64,000 bases of DNA from Muribaculum sp. (lineage in GTDB: Bacteria > Bacteroidota > Bacteroidia > Bacteroidales > Muribaculaceae). This document shows positions 36,139 to 45,198 of this stretch, one piece after another. The stretch covers positions 1 through 64,000 of the forward strand of contig JAMPAV010000002.1 in NCBI GenBank assembly GCA_023667055.1, written 5' to 3'. The notes under the pieces are model-generated. The model saw only the letters and a list, made by a program, of their open reading frames with translations. It had not been told where the DNA came from and ran no database searches. The first letter of the stretch is position 1. The number at the start of each line of letters is the position of its first letter. A program made the translations under genes and the position numbers.

Positions 36139-37341
36139 CTTAAGGTTATGACCCATGCGCTCCTTTTTTGTGTGCATGTAGAATTGATTGTATTTGTTGG
36201 GCTGCACCTCGAGTGGGACATTCTCCACAATCTCAATTCCGAATCCTTCAAGACCGATGCGTTTCATCGGATTATTGCTGAGCAGACGCATTTTCTTGAT
36301 ACCAAGGGCATTGAGAATAGATGCGCCTACACCGTAGTTTCGCTCATCAGCTTTATGGCCAAGGTGAAGATTGGCATCGACTGTGTCGAGGCCTTCCTCC
36401 TGGAGTTTATAGGCTTTTATCTTATCCATAAGTCCGATTCCACGGCCTTCCTGATTGAGATATACGATGGCACCACGACCTTCTTTCTCAATCATTTCCA
36501 TGGCTTTGTGCAACTGCTCGCCACATTCGCAGCGCATGGAGCCGAAAATGTCGCCGGTGGCGCAGCTGCTGTGGACTCTCACCAATACCGGCTCACCATC
36601 GGTTACTTCTCCCTTTATGAGGGCTATATGCTCGAGGCCGTTGTCTTTCTGACGGAATGGCACAAGGCGGAAATGGCCGTATGCAGTAGGCATATCCACT
36701 TCTTCCCCTTTCTCAAGCATATTGTCGTGTAGGAGTCGATAAGAGATGAGGTCGCGAATGCTTATAAGCCGCATTCCCCATTCGTCGGCGAGTTTCTTTA
36801 ATTGGGGAAGACGTGCCATGGAACCGTCTTCATTCATAATTTCCATAAGTACGCCAGCGGGTTCGAGTCCGGCAAGACGGGCGAGATCCACTGCGGCCTC
36901 AGTGTGACCTGCCCTGTCCAATACCCCTCTGTCCTGTGCATATAGGGGATTTATGTGTCCCGGACGTCCGAAAGTGTCAGGTGTGGATTTGGGATCAGCA
37001 AGAGCATTGAGGGTGGCAGCACGGTCGTGGGCGCTCACGCCGGTGGAGCATCCTTCGAGTTTATCGACAGTGACGGTGAATGGCGTACCGAGCATTGAAG
37101 TGTTTTCCTCAACCTGAAAACCCAGGTTTAGCTCCTTGCATCTTTTGATGGTGAGAGGCGCACAAAGCACTCCCCGTGCATTGCGGAGCATGAAATTGAC
37201 CTGCTCCGGGGTTATTTTTTCAGCAGCGATGATGAGGTCGCCCTCATTTTCGCGGTCTTCATCATCGACGACGATTACAAACTTGCCATTGCGGAAGTCT
37301 TCAATAGCGTCTTCTATTTTATCAAGTTTTATATTTTCCAT
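36130..37341 (-). CDS. ribBA: Bifunctional DHBP synthase / GTP cyclohydrolase II
   Basis: Catalyses two entry steps of riboflavin synthesis: ribulose 5-phosphate to 3,4-dihydroxy-2-butanone 4-phosphate, and GTP to the pyrimidine precursor. At 403 residues it is a normal fused enzyme. The N-terminal half has [17 protein letters not shown] and the [13 protein letters not shown] block; the C-terminal half has [22 protein letters not shown] with the three zinc cysteines and [17 protein letters not shown]. The stop codon falls within the end of a heptamer repeat array. No FMN riboswitch was seen upstream. Confidence 0.96.
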   Translation of the reverse strand: MENIKLDKIEDAIEDFRNGKFVIVVDDEDRENEGDLIIAAEKITPEQVNFMLRNARGVLCAPLTIKRCKELNLGFQVEENTSMLGTPFTVTVDKLEGCSTGVSAHDRAATLNALADPKSTPDTFGRPGHINPLYAQDRGVLDRAGHTEAAVDLARLAGLEPAGVLMEIMNEDGSMARLPQLKKLADEWGMRLISIRDLISYRLLHDNMLEKGEEVDMPTAYGHFRLVPFRQKDNGLEHIALIKGEVTDGEPVLVRVHSSCATGDIFGSMRCECGEQLHKAMEMIEKEGRGAIVYLNQEGRGIGLMDKIKAYKLQEEGLDTVDANLHLGHKADERNYGVGASILNALGIKKMRLLSNNPMKRIGLEGFGIEIVENVPLEVQPNKYNQFYMHTKKERMGHNLKFS

Positions 37342-37359
37342 AAATTTCGATTATGCTTG

Positions 37360-37417
37360 GTAGGGACGTGCCTTTGGCACGTGCGTTTTTTGCCACGTGC
37401 CAAAGGCACGTCCCTAC
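37360..37417. repeat. Inverted pair of REP palindromes (BIME-like)
   Basis: Two copies of a 23-base REP unit, GTAGGGACGTGCCTTTGGCACGT, face each other around a short T-rich spacer between ribBA and rsmD. Each unit is itself a palindrome (ACGTGCC/GGCACGT). The same unit occurs at 41054-41076 and, as a variant, within the RAYT gene at 41431-41453. Confidence 0.85.
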
Positions 37418-37423
37418 GTCGGT

Positions 37424-37969
37424 TTATTCATTATTGATTTTTCTGAAAATTGAAAAATTTACTGAGCCGTAGGCTCTATGCTGTTCAAAACCGGGGAGCT
37501 GTGAGAAATCGTGCTTCGCACTGTGCTCGACGATGACAAGAGTACCCTCTGCCGTGATGGGCGAATTGAGAATCAATTCCGGTATCTCGTCAAAACGGGG
37601 ATGATCGTAGGGAGGGTCGGCAAAAACTATGTCGTATGGACGTTTGGCAGAAGCGATGAACTTGAAAACGTCGCCACGGATTACCCGGAGGGCATTGTCG
37701 CCCAGTTTTTCCTTTACGCTTCGGATAAAATTGGCTTGGGTGGCGGCCATTTCCACAGATGTGACCGAAGCGGCACCCCTGGATAGGAATTCAAGACTAA
37801 TGGCACCTGTGCCGGCAAAGAGATCGAGCACGTTTTTGCCTTCGATATCCTCAATGTTTTCAATCACATTGAAGATATTCTCTTTGGCAAAGTCTGTGGT
37901 GGGACGTGCCGTGATGTTGTGAGGAACATCGAAACGTCTTTTGCCATATTTACCTCGAATGATTCGCAT
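37424..37969 (-). CDS. rsmD: 16S rRNA guanine-N2 methyltransferase RsmD
   Basis: Methylates G966 of 16S rRNA (E. coli numbering). The 181-residue protein has the RsmD opening MRIIRGKYGKRRFDVP and TDFAKENIFNVIE, motif I VLDLFAGTGAISLEFLSRGA and motif IV VFADPPYDHPRF. It overlaps the preceding DUF3822 gene by 20 bases, so the two are co-expressed, a pairing typical of Bacteroidetes. Confidence 0.94.
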   Translation of the reverse strand: MRIIRGKYGKRRFDVPHNITARPTTDFAKENIFNVIENIEDIEGKNVLDLFAGTGAISLEFLSRGAASVTSVEMAATQANFIRSVKEKLGDNALRVIRGDVFKFIASAKRPYDIVFADPPYDHPRFDEIPELILNSPITAEGTLVIVEHSAKHDFSQLPGFEQHRAYGSVNFSIFRKINNE

Positions 37970-38780
37970 TATTCTGTTTTCTGTTTATTGCCAGATAGAC
38001 AGCCGTTGGTATGGTCTTTCCGGCGAGGTCATGATTTTTCTGACTAATAGATTTGAAAAAAGGGGAGAGCGTCTTCCCGATGTTCTGTCGGGTCTCTCGT
38101 ATTCCACTGAACACAACATCCGTTTCCTTGGAGTTGGCCTCGTATGTGTTGAGAATGTTGAGAATAGTATATGCAATGTCAGTTTCCGTTTTCCAGGGAT
38201 GAGTTGAAGCGCAAAGCAGTTCCCCTCGGTCGAGAAGAATGATGTCGGTGGAATTTTCCCTGATGTCGATGAGGCATTTGAAAGCCTCATGAGGTTGCAT
38301 TCCGGCTTCTTTCAGCAGAGTCTGCTGGCTCCATATCCTTGCGCCTGAGAAAGAACGCTGCATGAAGGATTTGAGACCCGGAATGAGGGTGAATGTGTTT
38401 TTTTCATTTCCGGATTCGTTGACCAACACGTCAAAGTCTTCGCCACCATAGATTTTAGTGTGAATCTCGGCGCAGTCTTCATCGGTAGGGTACAGGTCGG
38501 TCGGGAGCCAAAGCTGACGGTTGCTTTCTATAATGATGTCGGCGGAATAATCGTCAAGGATAGTAGGGTTGTCATATACCACATCCTCGATGCGGTGGAG
38601 CAAACCCTCTTCAGAGGGTTGCCAATTTTCCACGACAATTGTCTTTGGGGTCCGTCCGAGGCTTGTGTCAGGCACAAGCCAGGCTCCAAAGCCATGAAGC
38701 GAGATATCTACGGCAAGATGCCATTGACCATTGTCGATATAGTCGGCATGGTTGCCAAAATTGTTGAATTCTTCAGTCAT
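37950..38780 (-). CDS. DUF3822 family protein
   Basis: A 276-residue protein of the Bacteroidetes DUF3822 family, recognised by its position overlapping rsmD and by its length. It looks like an actin/ASKHA-related degenerate fold (DISLHGFGAWLVPD, then DIILLDRGELLCAS near residue 180), but no catalytic residues can be named. Function unknown. A TAATTTTG box (38785-38792) ends only 5 bases before the start codon, suggesting a leaderless or nearly leaderless mRNA. Confidence 0.8.
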   Translation of the reverse strand: MTEEFNNFGNHADYIDNGQWHLAVDISLHGFGAWLVPDTSLGRTPKTIVVENWQPSEEGLLHRIEDVVYDNPTILDDYSADIIIESNRQLWLPTDLYPTDEDCAEIHTKIYGGEDFDVLVNESGNEKNTFTLIPGLKSFMQRSFSGARIWSQQTLLKEAGMQPHEAFKCLIDIRENSTDIILLDRGELLCASTHPWKTETDIAYTILNILNTYEANSKETDVVFSGIRETRQNIGKTLSPFFKSISQKNHDLAGKTIPTAVYLAINRKQNNANHSR

Positions 38781-38784
38781 ATTG

Positions 38785-38816
38785 CAAAATTAACAAATTT
38801 AGGGAGGAAAAACAAC
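38785..38816 (-). promoter_or_regulatory. Promoter of DUF3822-rsmD
   Basis: On the minus strand, GTTG (38813-38816, one mismatch to TTTG), a 20-base spacer, TAATTTTG (38785-38792), 5 bases before the start codon. Confidence 0.55.
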
Positions 38817-38868
38817 TAAAATCGACATAACCCTTGGAAGTTTCATAAATTTTTATGAATTTTGCATC

Positions 38869-40197
38869 ATGAATAACGAAGAAATCACGAAAAAGACGAA
38901 TTTGGACCGTACGATATTGCGACTGACAGTCCCGACGGTTTTAAGCAATATATCAGTTCCGTTGTTGGGATTGTGCGACACAGCCGTGGCGGGACACATG
39001 GGAGAAGAGAAGTATTTGGCCGCAATCGCGATAGGCTCGGTAATGATGTCGATGGTGTATTGGCTGTTCGGATTCCTTCGTGGAGGCACGTCCGGTCTGA
39101 CGGCAACGGCTTTCGGGTCGGGAAATTCGGACTGTATGGGCAGTAGTCTTTTGCGTTCGTCGTTCTTGGGTCTGGTGATAGGCGTCATATTGCTCTTGCT
39201 TCATGTGCCGATTTTGAATTTGCTGTTGAGAGCGATGGGCGCGACAGCCGGCACATCGGCTCTTGCAGCAGAATATTTCAACATCTGCATCTGGGGAGCG
39301 GTCCCGATGATGTTGCTGACCGCGATGTCGGGATGGTTTGTTGGAATGCAATCCACCGACCGTGCCATGTGGGTCAATATCGGAGTGAGCTTGCTCAATG
39401 TGGTTTTCACTCTAAGTTATGTATATCTATTTGGTTGGGGATTCAAGGGAATTGCACTCGGCACACTGACGGCACAGTGGGTGATCATTGTCCCGGCTAT
39501 TGTGATGGCTTTCCGCCTTTGCCGCAAGCATGGTGTTGTATTGAGATTCAATCGGGATGTCTTTGCAGATGCAGAGGATTGGAAACGTATGTTCAGCGTC
39601 AATTCCAATCTCTTTTTCCGTTCGGCCTGCCTGATTGCCGTCACAATGGTGCTCTATGCCTGCAGTGCCCGTATGGGTGATGTGGTGACAGGAGCAAATG
39701 CTGTAATCCAGCAGTTGTTCATGTTCTTTTCCTATTTCATGGATGGTTTTGCATATACGGGCGAGGCTTTGATCGGACGATATCATGGAGCCGACGACAA
39801 GCGTATGCTGACATTGTCGGTCAGAAAACTTATAAAGTGGGGATGCGTGGTGACGGTGATTTTCGTTGCCATTTATGCAGTGGGATTGAAGGAAATCGTA
39901 TCTCTGCTGAGTGATTCTTCCGCAGTTATTGCCAGTGTGTTGGATTGCCGTCTCTGGGTGTTGCTGATACCGGTGGCCGGTGCGGCAGCATTTGTATATG
40001 ATGGATTCTATATAGGGCTTACCAAGACTCGCCCGATGCTTTATTCCACTTTGGGCGGCATGTTGCTTTTTGTCGGGTTGCTGCTTATTGTAGAAGACAC
40101 CCAGTGGCTTCTTTGGATGTCTTTCACCTGTTATCTTGCTCTCCGCTCTCTCATTCTCATCCTCCTCTTCCCCAAATCCTTAATTCTTAACTCTTAA
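38869..40197 (+). CDS. MATE-family efflux transporter
   Basis: A 442-residue inner-membrane exporter with about twelve hydrophobic helices in two similar halves. The N-terminal half has RLTVPTVLSNISVPLLGLCD and DTAVAGHMGEEKYLAAIAIG; the DinF-like branch is the best match. It should expel drugs or metabolites in exchange for protons or sodium. Its last residues (SLILNS) and stop codon are formed by a CTTAACT-type repeat array. ispE begins 8 bases later, so the two are probably co-transcribed. Confidence 0.9.
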   Translation: MNNEEITKKTNLDRTILRLTVPTVLSNISVPLLGLCDTAVAGHMGEEKYLAAIAIGSVMMSMVYWLFGFLRGGTSGLTATAFGSGNSDCMGSSLLRSSFLGLVIGVILLLLHVPILNLLLRAMGATAGTSALAAEYFNICIWGAVPMMLLTAMSGWFVGMQSTDRAMWVNIGVSLLNVVFTLSYVYLFGWGFKGIALGTLTAQWVIIVPAIVMAFRLCRKHGVVLRFNRDVFADAEDWKRMFSVNSNLFFRSACLIAVTMVLYACSARMGDVVTGANAVIQQLFMFFSYFMDGFAYTGEALIGRYHGADDKRMLTLSVRKLIKWGCVVTVIFVAIYAVGLKEIVSLLSDSSAVIASVLDCRLWVLLIPVAGAAAFVYDGFYIGLTKTRPMLYSTLGGMLLFVGLLLIVEDTQWLLWMSFTCYLALRSLILILLFPKSLILNS

Positions 40198-40205
40198 CTC
40201 TTAAA
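40178..40205. repeat. Heptanucleotide array overlapping the end of the MATE gene
   Basis: Tandem CTTAATT/CTTAACT units (about four) that encode the last residues and stop of the MATE gene and fill the 8-base gap to ispE. Confidence 0.6.
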
Positions 40206-41057
40206 ATGATAAGTTTTATCAATGCCAAGCTAAATCTTGGCCTAAACATAGTAAACCGCCGTCCTGACGGCTATCATGACCTCGAGACTATATTCTATCC
40301 CGTAGGTAAATACAATGGAACTCCCCAAAATCCGGAGCCATTTTGCGATATTCTGGAGATAACGCCGGCGGACAAGACTGAATTCTTCTTTACCGGTAGA
40401 GAGGTAAATTGTCCACTTGAAAAGAATCTCGTATATAAGGCATGGAAACTTTTCAAGGATAATTATCCCGGATTGCCTGAATATGCAATCCGTCTTGAAA
40501 AGCATCTTCCGGATGGGGCCGGACTCGGTGGAGGAAGTGCCGATGCCACTTTTGTGCTGCGTATGCTCAATGAGTTGAATGGATCTCCATTCTCTGATTC
40601 GCAATTGGAGGATATGGCCTTGAAACTCGGCGCAGATTGTCCGTTTTTCGTATGCAATACCCCTTGTTATGCCGAAGGGGTAGGGGAGAAGATGCATCCT
40701 ATTGATCTTGATTTGTCAGGCTGGTGGTGTGCACTTGTAAAACCCAATCTGTCCATCTCTACCAAGGAGGCCTTTGCAGGAGTCACACCTCGTTATCCGG
40801 AAATAAATCTTCGTGAAATTGTAAAATTCCCGGTAGATGAATGGAATGGTTTGATGAAAAATGACTTTGAAGAGTCTTTATTCCCTAATCATCCTCAGCT
40901 TGCCGAGATTAAGGCTAAGATGCTTGCGCTTGGAGCCTCCTACGCTGCCATGTCCGGTTCAGGCTCCACCATTTTCGGCCTCTTCCCCTCCCGCTCCTGC
41001 GCCCTCTCAGCCATCGCAGAATTTCCAGAGCATTACACCACAGTCTGCAAGATGTAG
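40206..41057 (+). CDS. ispE: 4-diphosphocytidyl-2-C-methyl-D-erythritol kinase
   Basis: ATP-dependent kinase of the non-mevalonate isoprenoid pathway, here 283 residues. GHMP-kinase motifs are visible: NAKLNLGLNIVNRRPDGYHDL at the N-terminus, the ATP-binding LPDGAGLGGGSADATFVL near residue 104, and AAMSGSGSTIFGLF near the C-terminus. The TAG stop codon is provided by the first bases of a REP palindrome (41054-41076). Confidence 0.95.
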   Translation: MISFINAKLNLGLNIVNRRPDGYHDLETIFYPVGKYNGTPQNPEPFCDILEITPADKTEFFFTGREVNCPLEKNLVYKAWKLFKDNYPGLPEYAIRLEKHLPDGAGLGGGSADATFVLRMLNELNGSPFSDSQLEDMALKLGADCPFFVCNTPCYAEGVGEKMHPIDLDLSGWWCALVKPNLSISTKEAFAGVTPRYPEINLREIVKFPVDEWNGLMKNDFEESLFPNHPQLAEIKAKMLALGASYAAMSGSGSTIFGLFPSRSCALSAIAEFPEHYTTVCKM

Positions 41058-41076
41058 GGACGTGCCTTTGGCACGT
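41054..41076. repeat. REP palindrome overlapping the ispE stop codon
   Basis: A single 23-base unit identical to the REP copies at 37360-37417. It supplies the ispE TAG stop and lies 24 bases before the RAYT start codon. Confidence 0.85.
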
Positions 41077-41100
41077 AGATTTTATTCGATAAAGTTATAT

Positions 41101-41640
41101 ATGAACAATAAACAATACAGAAAAACACCAAGAGCATCATTTATAGATTACGATGCTGGTTACTTTTTTATTACAATTTGTACGAAGAACAGATTTCATT
41201 ATTTTGGTGAAATCGAAAATGCGGAGATGCATCTCAGTAATCTGGGTATGTTCCTCTATAATCAGTTATTTATTGCAAATGAAATCAACAAATGTATAGA
41301 AGTCCTTTTATTTGTAGTAATGCCTAATCATCTTCATGCGATTATATATGTAAAACCAAATAGCTTAAATTTTTCATTAAACTCTCCAATTCAGCAAAGA
41401 AGTCCTAATCCATCATTAAGAGCAAATTCAACGTGCCAGAGGCACGTCCCTACGCTTAGCCGATATGTAAATTCTCTAAAGGGATCTGTGACAAAATATG
41501 CTAAGTCACTTAGCTTACAATTTGAATGGCAATCCAGATATCATGATCATGCGATTAGAAATTTAAATGAAATGAACAGGATTTCAGAATATATCATGAA
41601 TAATGTGAGCAATTGGAAGCAGGATTGTTTTTATGAATGA
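41101..41640 (+). CDS. REP-associated tyrosine transposase (RAYT, Y1_Tnp family)
   Basis: A 179-residue HUH-type single-strand transposase related to IS200/IS605 TnpA. Features: YFFITICTKNRFHYFGE at the start, the metal-binding HUH motif in MPNHLHAIIY (about residues 75-84), a candidate catalytic tyrosine in VTKYAKS, and the family's C-terminal YHDHAIRN and ISEYIMNNVSNWKQD. RAYTs bind and cut REP palindromes; a matching REP lies just upstream at 41054-41076. A second, inverted REP copy (41431-41453) lies within the reading frame, encoding STCQRHVPTL-like residues. The start at 41101 is preferred; the frame stays open upstream through ispE in another frame. Confidence 0.9.
   Translation: MNNKQYRKTPRASFIDYDAGYFFITICTKNRFHYFGEIENAEMHLSNLGMFLYNQLFIANEINKCIEVLLFVVMPNHLHAIIYVKPNSLNFSLNSPIQQRSPNPSLRANSTCQRHVPTLSRYVNSLKGSVTKYAKSLSLQFEWQSRYHDHAIRNLNEMNRISEYIMNNVSNWKQDCFYE
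41431..41453. repeat. REP palindrome within the RAYT coding sequence
   Basis: The complement of the REP unit with one change in the centre (ACGTGCC-AGA-GGCACGT then CCCTAC). It is in frame and contributes about eight residues between the HUH domain and the tyrosine region. Confidence 0.85.
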
Positions 41641-41823
41641 CATAAAAAAACAGCCACTTTCACAAGCGACTGGTTTCAGTAAGTTTTCCATAATACTTTC
41701 GAACTAACCTAACATCATGAAACGATTTATTATACTATTACAACAAGTGGCATTGCAAATTGTTTAGAAAAAATCGAAAAAATTTAAGATTTTTATTAAA
41801 AATATTTTAAATCAATAACTAAA

Positions 41824-42537
41824 ATGCTGAGATATAGTCTGTTAATTTTTATAATTTTATTCAATTGTTTTGAAATAAAATGTGAGAAAATTGTGATATC
41901 TTCTCCGATTCAAGAACGGCAGTTTACGGATAGGGTAGATGTTGAAGAGATTTACTTCGAAGACGGGAGTGGAATTTTGGAAATTCCGGACTATGCCTTT
42001 CTTGGCTGTACGTCGCTTAGCAAGGTGAGATTGCCTGAAGGACTGAAGAAAATAGGATTTCAGGCTTTCAGCGAATGCTCATCTCTTGAATACATCAATT
42101 TCCCCATATCTTTGGAGGATATCGGTAGCAATTCCTTTACATATTGCGAAAAACTGCGGGATCCGCGATTTCCGGAGGGGCTTGTCCACATTGGTCACAA
42201 TGCTTTTTCCTTCTGCAATTCTTTAGAGGAAGTCTATTTGCCCGATAGTCTTCAAGAGATAGAGTCGTATGCCTTTTCCGATTGCAAATCATTGCGAAAG
42301 GTTCGATTTCCTGCCAATGACAAGATGCTCGGCGAGTTGATTCTCAATTGCTGCCCTTCTGTAGTCGAGATTATAGAGCCATCTCTAATTCCTCCCACTT
42401 TTGATTGCGACAGTTTCATCTTCGATCCTCAGGACTCGGCCGCCTATCACCGTTGCGTCCTCATCGTCCCCTCATCCTCAATCCCATCCTACCGCCAATC
42501 TCCCTCTTGGTCCCTGTTTGAAATTCTTGTCAATTGA
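41824..42537 (+). CDS. Small BspA-like leucine-rich repeat protein
   Basis: A 237-residue protein with a probable signal peptide (about residues 1-19, LLIFIILFNCFEIKC) and about five LRR_5-type repeats, for example IGFQAFSECSSLEYINFPIS. Unlike the two larger BspA-like proteins here it has no C-terminal sorting tail, and no structured RNA lies upstream, so it may be periplasmic, truncated or differently anchored. Its upstream 180 bases are AT-rich with no clear promoter match. Confidence 0.7.
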   Translation: MLRYSLLIFIILFNCFEIKCEKIVISSPIQERQFTDRVDVEEIYFEDGSGILEIPDYAFLGCTSLSKVRLPEGLKKIGFQAFSECSSLEYINFPISLEDIGSNSFTYCEKLRDPRFPEGLVHIGHNAFSFCNSLEEVYLPDSLQEIESYAFSDCKSLRKVRFPANDKMLGELILNCCPSVVEIIEPSLIPPTFDCDSFIFDPQDSAAYHRCVLIVPSSSIPSYRQSPSWSLFEILVN

Positions 42538-42554
42538 TACTTGAGATTCCCTAT

Positions 42555-45089
42555 TTATCGGCTTATGCCAATCATTCCTGATGGGGTGACAGTCTGGGCA
42601 TCGATAATGGGATGGGTGATTTTACTGTTGTTATAGATTTTCAGCTTAACGTTTCCATTTTCATCGGGTGTGACCATGGGATTCCAATAGAGAGTCTGCC
42701 GTTGATCTTCTTCGTCAGGAATATAATCGGAATAATCAGGATTGTAAAATTCTGTCGGAGTGTCATATCCATGAAGTGTTGTCTTACGCACTCCATAAGC
42801 TGCAGCTGTCGGTCGCTCCTCTTCAGGATAGGTTTCAATGAAGACTACGCAGCCAAAACGTTTATAAGCAAGTTCAGGAGTGATTCTTGGATCACTATAC
42901 TTGTAGATTAATCTTGAATCTTCAGATACATATACAGATTTAATCCATTCTACGGGCAAATCATTATATCTGAATTCATCTTCAATATAAGTGATTTCAT
43001 AATCTACCACAACGAGAGGTACCTTCCAGTTATAAATCAAATACTTGAAACCGCCTTCCACCATCGGTTGGAACTTTTGATTGACTTTGCATAAGAAGGT
43101 GTTCACGTCATCACAATAATAAAATCCGTTGTCGTACATTTGATCTACACTTTCTTTTAAATCATAATAAGCAACGGAATTAGATCGAGCCCTAAATATA
43201 TCGTACGACTTGGATGAATTTTTTCCCTTGACCTCAATCTCCTTCAGCATTGTTATCTTTTCCTCTTGTTGTTTCTTGTCGTCTTCACCTGTGGGTTCAT
43301 TTAACTTGGCTTGATCTTCATCCGGTGGTAAAACTTCTACATCCATGTCATCTGAGGTAATGGCGTTTTTGTCTGTCATTTCTTCATTTATTTCTTGAAT
43401 GTTATAGTTTCTCGGTTTAGGAGAGAATTTGTTATCCAGTGAAATGGTCAGATTTTTTCGTTTTAGGTTCTTGCTGGCTGCAAGTACGAGATTCCAATCG
43501 CCATCCACATCTACAATAAAGTGAAATCGGCCAAGACTGTCTGTGGTAAATTTGTCATTAAAGAAGGTGTCATTTTCTTTGTCCTTTTCTTTCTTTGTCA
43601 TTATCATCGACACATCAATGTCTCCTTTCGGTTTTTTGACATTATAATATGAAACCGTGCCATCTATGGTAATTCCTCGTGATTCGGGCTTGTATATCAG
43701 ATTGTTGTTATTTAGGTTTCTAATATTGTTCCATGGATATTTTTCCCATCCCTGCACCATCAACAATAGATCAAGATCCCTGCGGTGTTTGTCATCATCC
43801 GATTCGAAGTAGTAAGCGGGATTAGACACATATCCCTTTATATCCGACATTAGAAGAAGGTCGGTCAGGATATTTTGCTTCCGGTTGATTTCATTCTCTC
43901 CATCCCTGACTGATAAGGAAAAAGGTGAAGTTATCGGTGTGCCATCCTTTTGTTTCAACGAAAAGGTGATATTGATGGGTTGCAACGGATCATATTGGTT
44001 CTTGTCGGATAATGTTGTTATTGGAAATGTGTTATCACTGTATTTAAAGATATATCTGCTTGCAATCCTCTCACTATTTTTGTCAACAAGCAATAATTCT
44101 GAAATTCCGGGCAGGCAAAGGTCTTTACTGAACGAAATGTCCAATGGTTTCTTAAACGTTGAGGCCAAAAAGGCATAGTCAATCACTTGTCCTTGGCTTA
44201 ACAGAATGACCCCAATGGTATCTTTTCGTTCTTCGCCGGATTTTGATATTCTGACCTTTATGTTGCTTTCATCCGTCAGATTGTCAACCGACAAGGCATA
44301 GCCCATATCCAGTGGTTTTGGTAGTTTGAACTTATATTTCTTATCATTGTATTTTACAATGGCCTGTGCTTCCCGATATGTGGGCGAGTAGGTAAATATT
44401 CCTTTTCCTTCGTGGCTTACTTCAAGCTCTGCAATCTTTATGGTGTCATCGGCCAAAACTTCTCCCTTGATGTCAAGCGGATGTCCTACTTCATCTGTAA
44501 TTTCAAATGCTACGCGTGTAGGAATGCCCTTAATAAGGCTCCCACCTTCAGGGTAAAATGTAAGGTTTAGTTCCTTCTTTTTCTTAGGGTGTTTTCTTAA
44601 AATATTATATTTGGAATTTACACGCTTGCTTAATGATTTATAGTTGTTGTCATTATACTGTTTTGAATTGTCCAGTATGGGTATGACACGTGAAAAATAG
44701 TTGTCTTCACCGAAATTCAACATATATTTTGTGTAGGCTCTCAATTCATAAAGACCGGAATAGAATGGCAGGTGTTTGATGGTAAAATCTCCGTATGCTT
44801 GTCCATCCTCAACTTTGTATGTCTTTCGTTCTATAAGTTCGCCTCCGGGATTGAGCAGTTCCACATAGAGAGTTTTCGAAATTGAAGTGGCTGTATTTCC
44901 GGTTGCGTTGACAAGGTATGCTTTAAACCAAATCTTGTCACCTCTGTTGTAACGTGTATTGTCGATATGCAGATATACTTTTTCTGTCGGTAAAGTAGAT
45001 GTGGGGATACAAATTTCATCATTGGCAAAACATTCCATGAATGTAGCCAACGATAAAACCCATACAAGGCTTATCAATATCCTTATCAT
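42555..45089 (-). CDS. MG2/plug-domain envelope protein (macroglobulin-like, Bacteroidetes type)
   Basis: An 844-residue exported protein. The start at 45089 gives a normal signal peptide (MIRILISLVWVLSLATFM); the frame extends 27 residues further up without such character. The N-terminal domain (about residues 30-140) is macroglobulin MG2-like: EKVYLHIDNTRYNRGDKIWFKAYLVN. Further beta domains follow (FYPEGGSLIKGIPTRVAFEI), a carboxypeptidase-regulatory-like domain near 500-560, an acidic linker, then a TonB-plug-like segment beginning near EIEVKGKNSSKS. No barrel follows, so it is not itself a receptor. Function unknown; probably in the periplasm or outer membrane. It lies downstream of a frameshifted paralogue. 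Confidence 0.7.
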   Translation of the reverse strand: MIRILISLVWVLSLATFMECFANDEICIPTSTLPTEKVYLHIDNTRYNRGDKIWFKAYLVNATGNTATSISKTLYVELLNPGGELIERKTYKVEDGQAYGDFTIKHLPFYSGLYELRAYTKYMLNFGEDNYFSRVIPILDNSKQYNDNNYKSLSKRVNSKYNILRKHPKKKKELNLTFYPEGGSLIKGIPTRVAFEITDEVGHPLDIKGEVLADDTIKIAELEVSHEGKGIFTYSPTYREAQAIVKYNDKKYKFKLPKPLDMGYALSVDNLTDESNIKVRISKSGEERKDTIGVILLSQGQVIDYAFLASTFKKPLDISFSKDLCLPGISELLLVDKNSERIASRYIFKYSDNTFPITTLSDKNQYDPLQPINITFSLKQKDGTPITSPFSLSVRDGENEINRKQNILTDLLLMSDIKGYVSNPAYYFESDDDKHRRDLDLLLMVQGWEKYPWNNIRNLNNNNLIYKPESRGITIDGTVSYYNVKKPKGDIDVSMIMTKKEKDKENDTFFNDKFTTDSLGRFHFIVDVDGDWNLVLAASKNLKRKNLTISLDNKFSPKPRNYNIQEINEEMTDKNAITSDDMDVEVLPPDEDQAKLNEPTGEDDKKQQEEKITMLKEIEVKGKNSSKSYDIFRARSNSVAYYDLKESVDQMYDNGFYYCDDVNTFLCKVNQKFQPMVEGGFKYLIYNWKVPLVVVDYEITYIEDEFRYNDLPVEWIKSVYVSEDSRLIYKYSDPRITPELAYKRFGCVVFIETYPEEERPTAAAYGVRKTTLHGYDTPTEFYNPDYSDYIPDEEDQRQTLYWNPMVTPDENGNVKLKIYNNSKITHPIIDAQTVTPSGMIGISR

Positions 45090-45198
45090 TTTGCAGTCAG
45101 TCATGTTCACTGTATGTGTTCTTTCAGTCACATTCATCGTATGTAATTTTGATTTGTTCATGCCTTTCAATAGCCGGTGCTTTCACACAGGTTTCTGA

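Noticed and set aside
40861..41100. N-terminal extension of the RAYT frame overlapping ispE
   Set aside because: The residues are a proline/serine-rich out-of-frame reading of ispE; RAYT homology begins at 41101.
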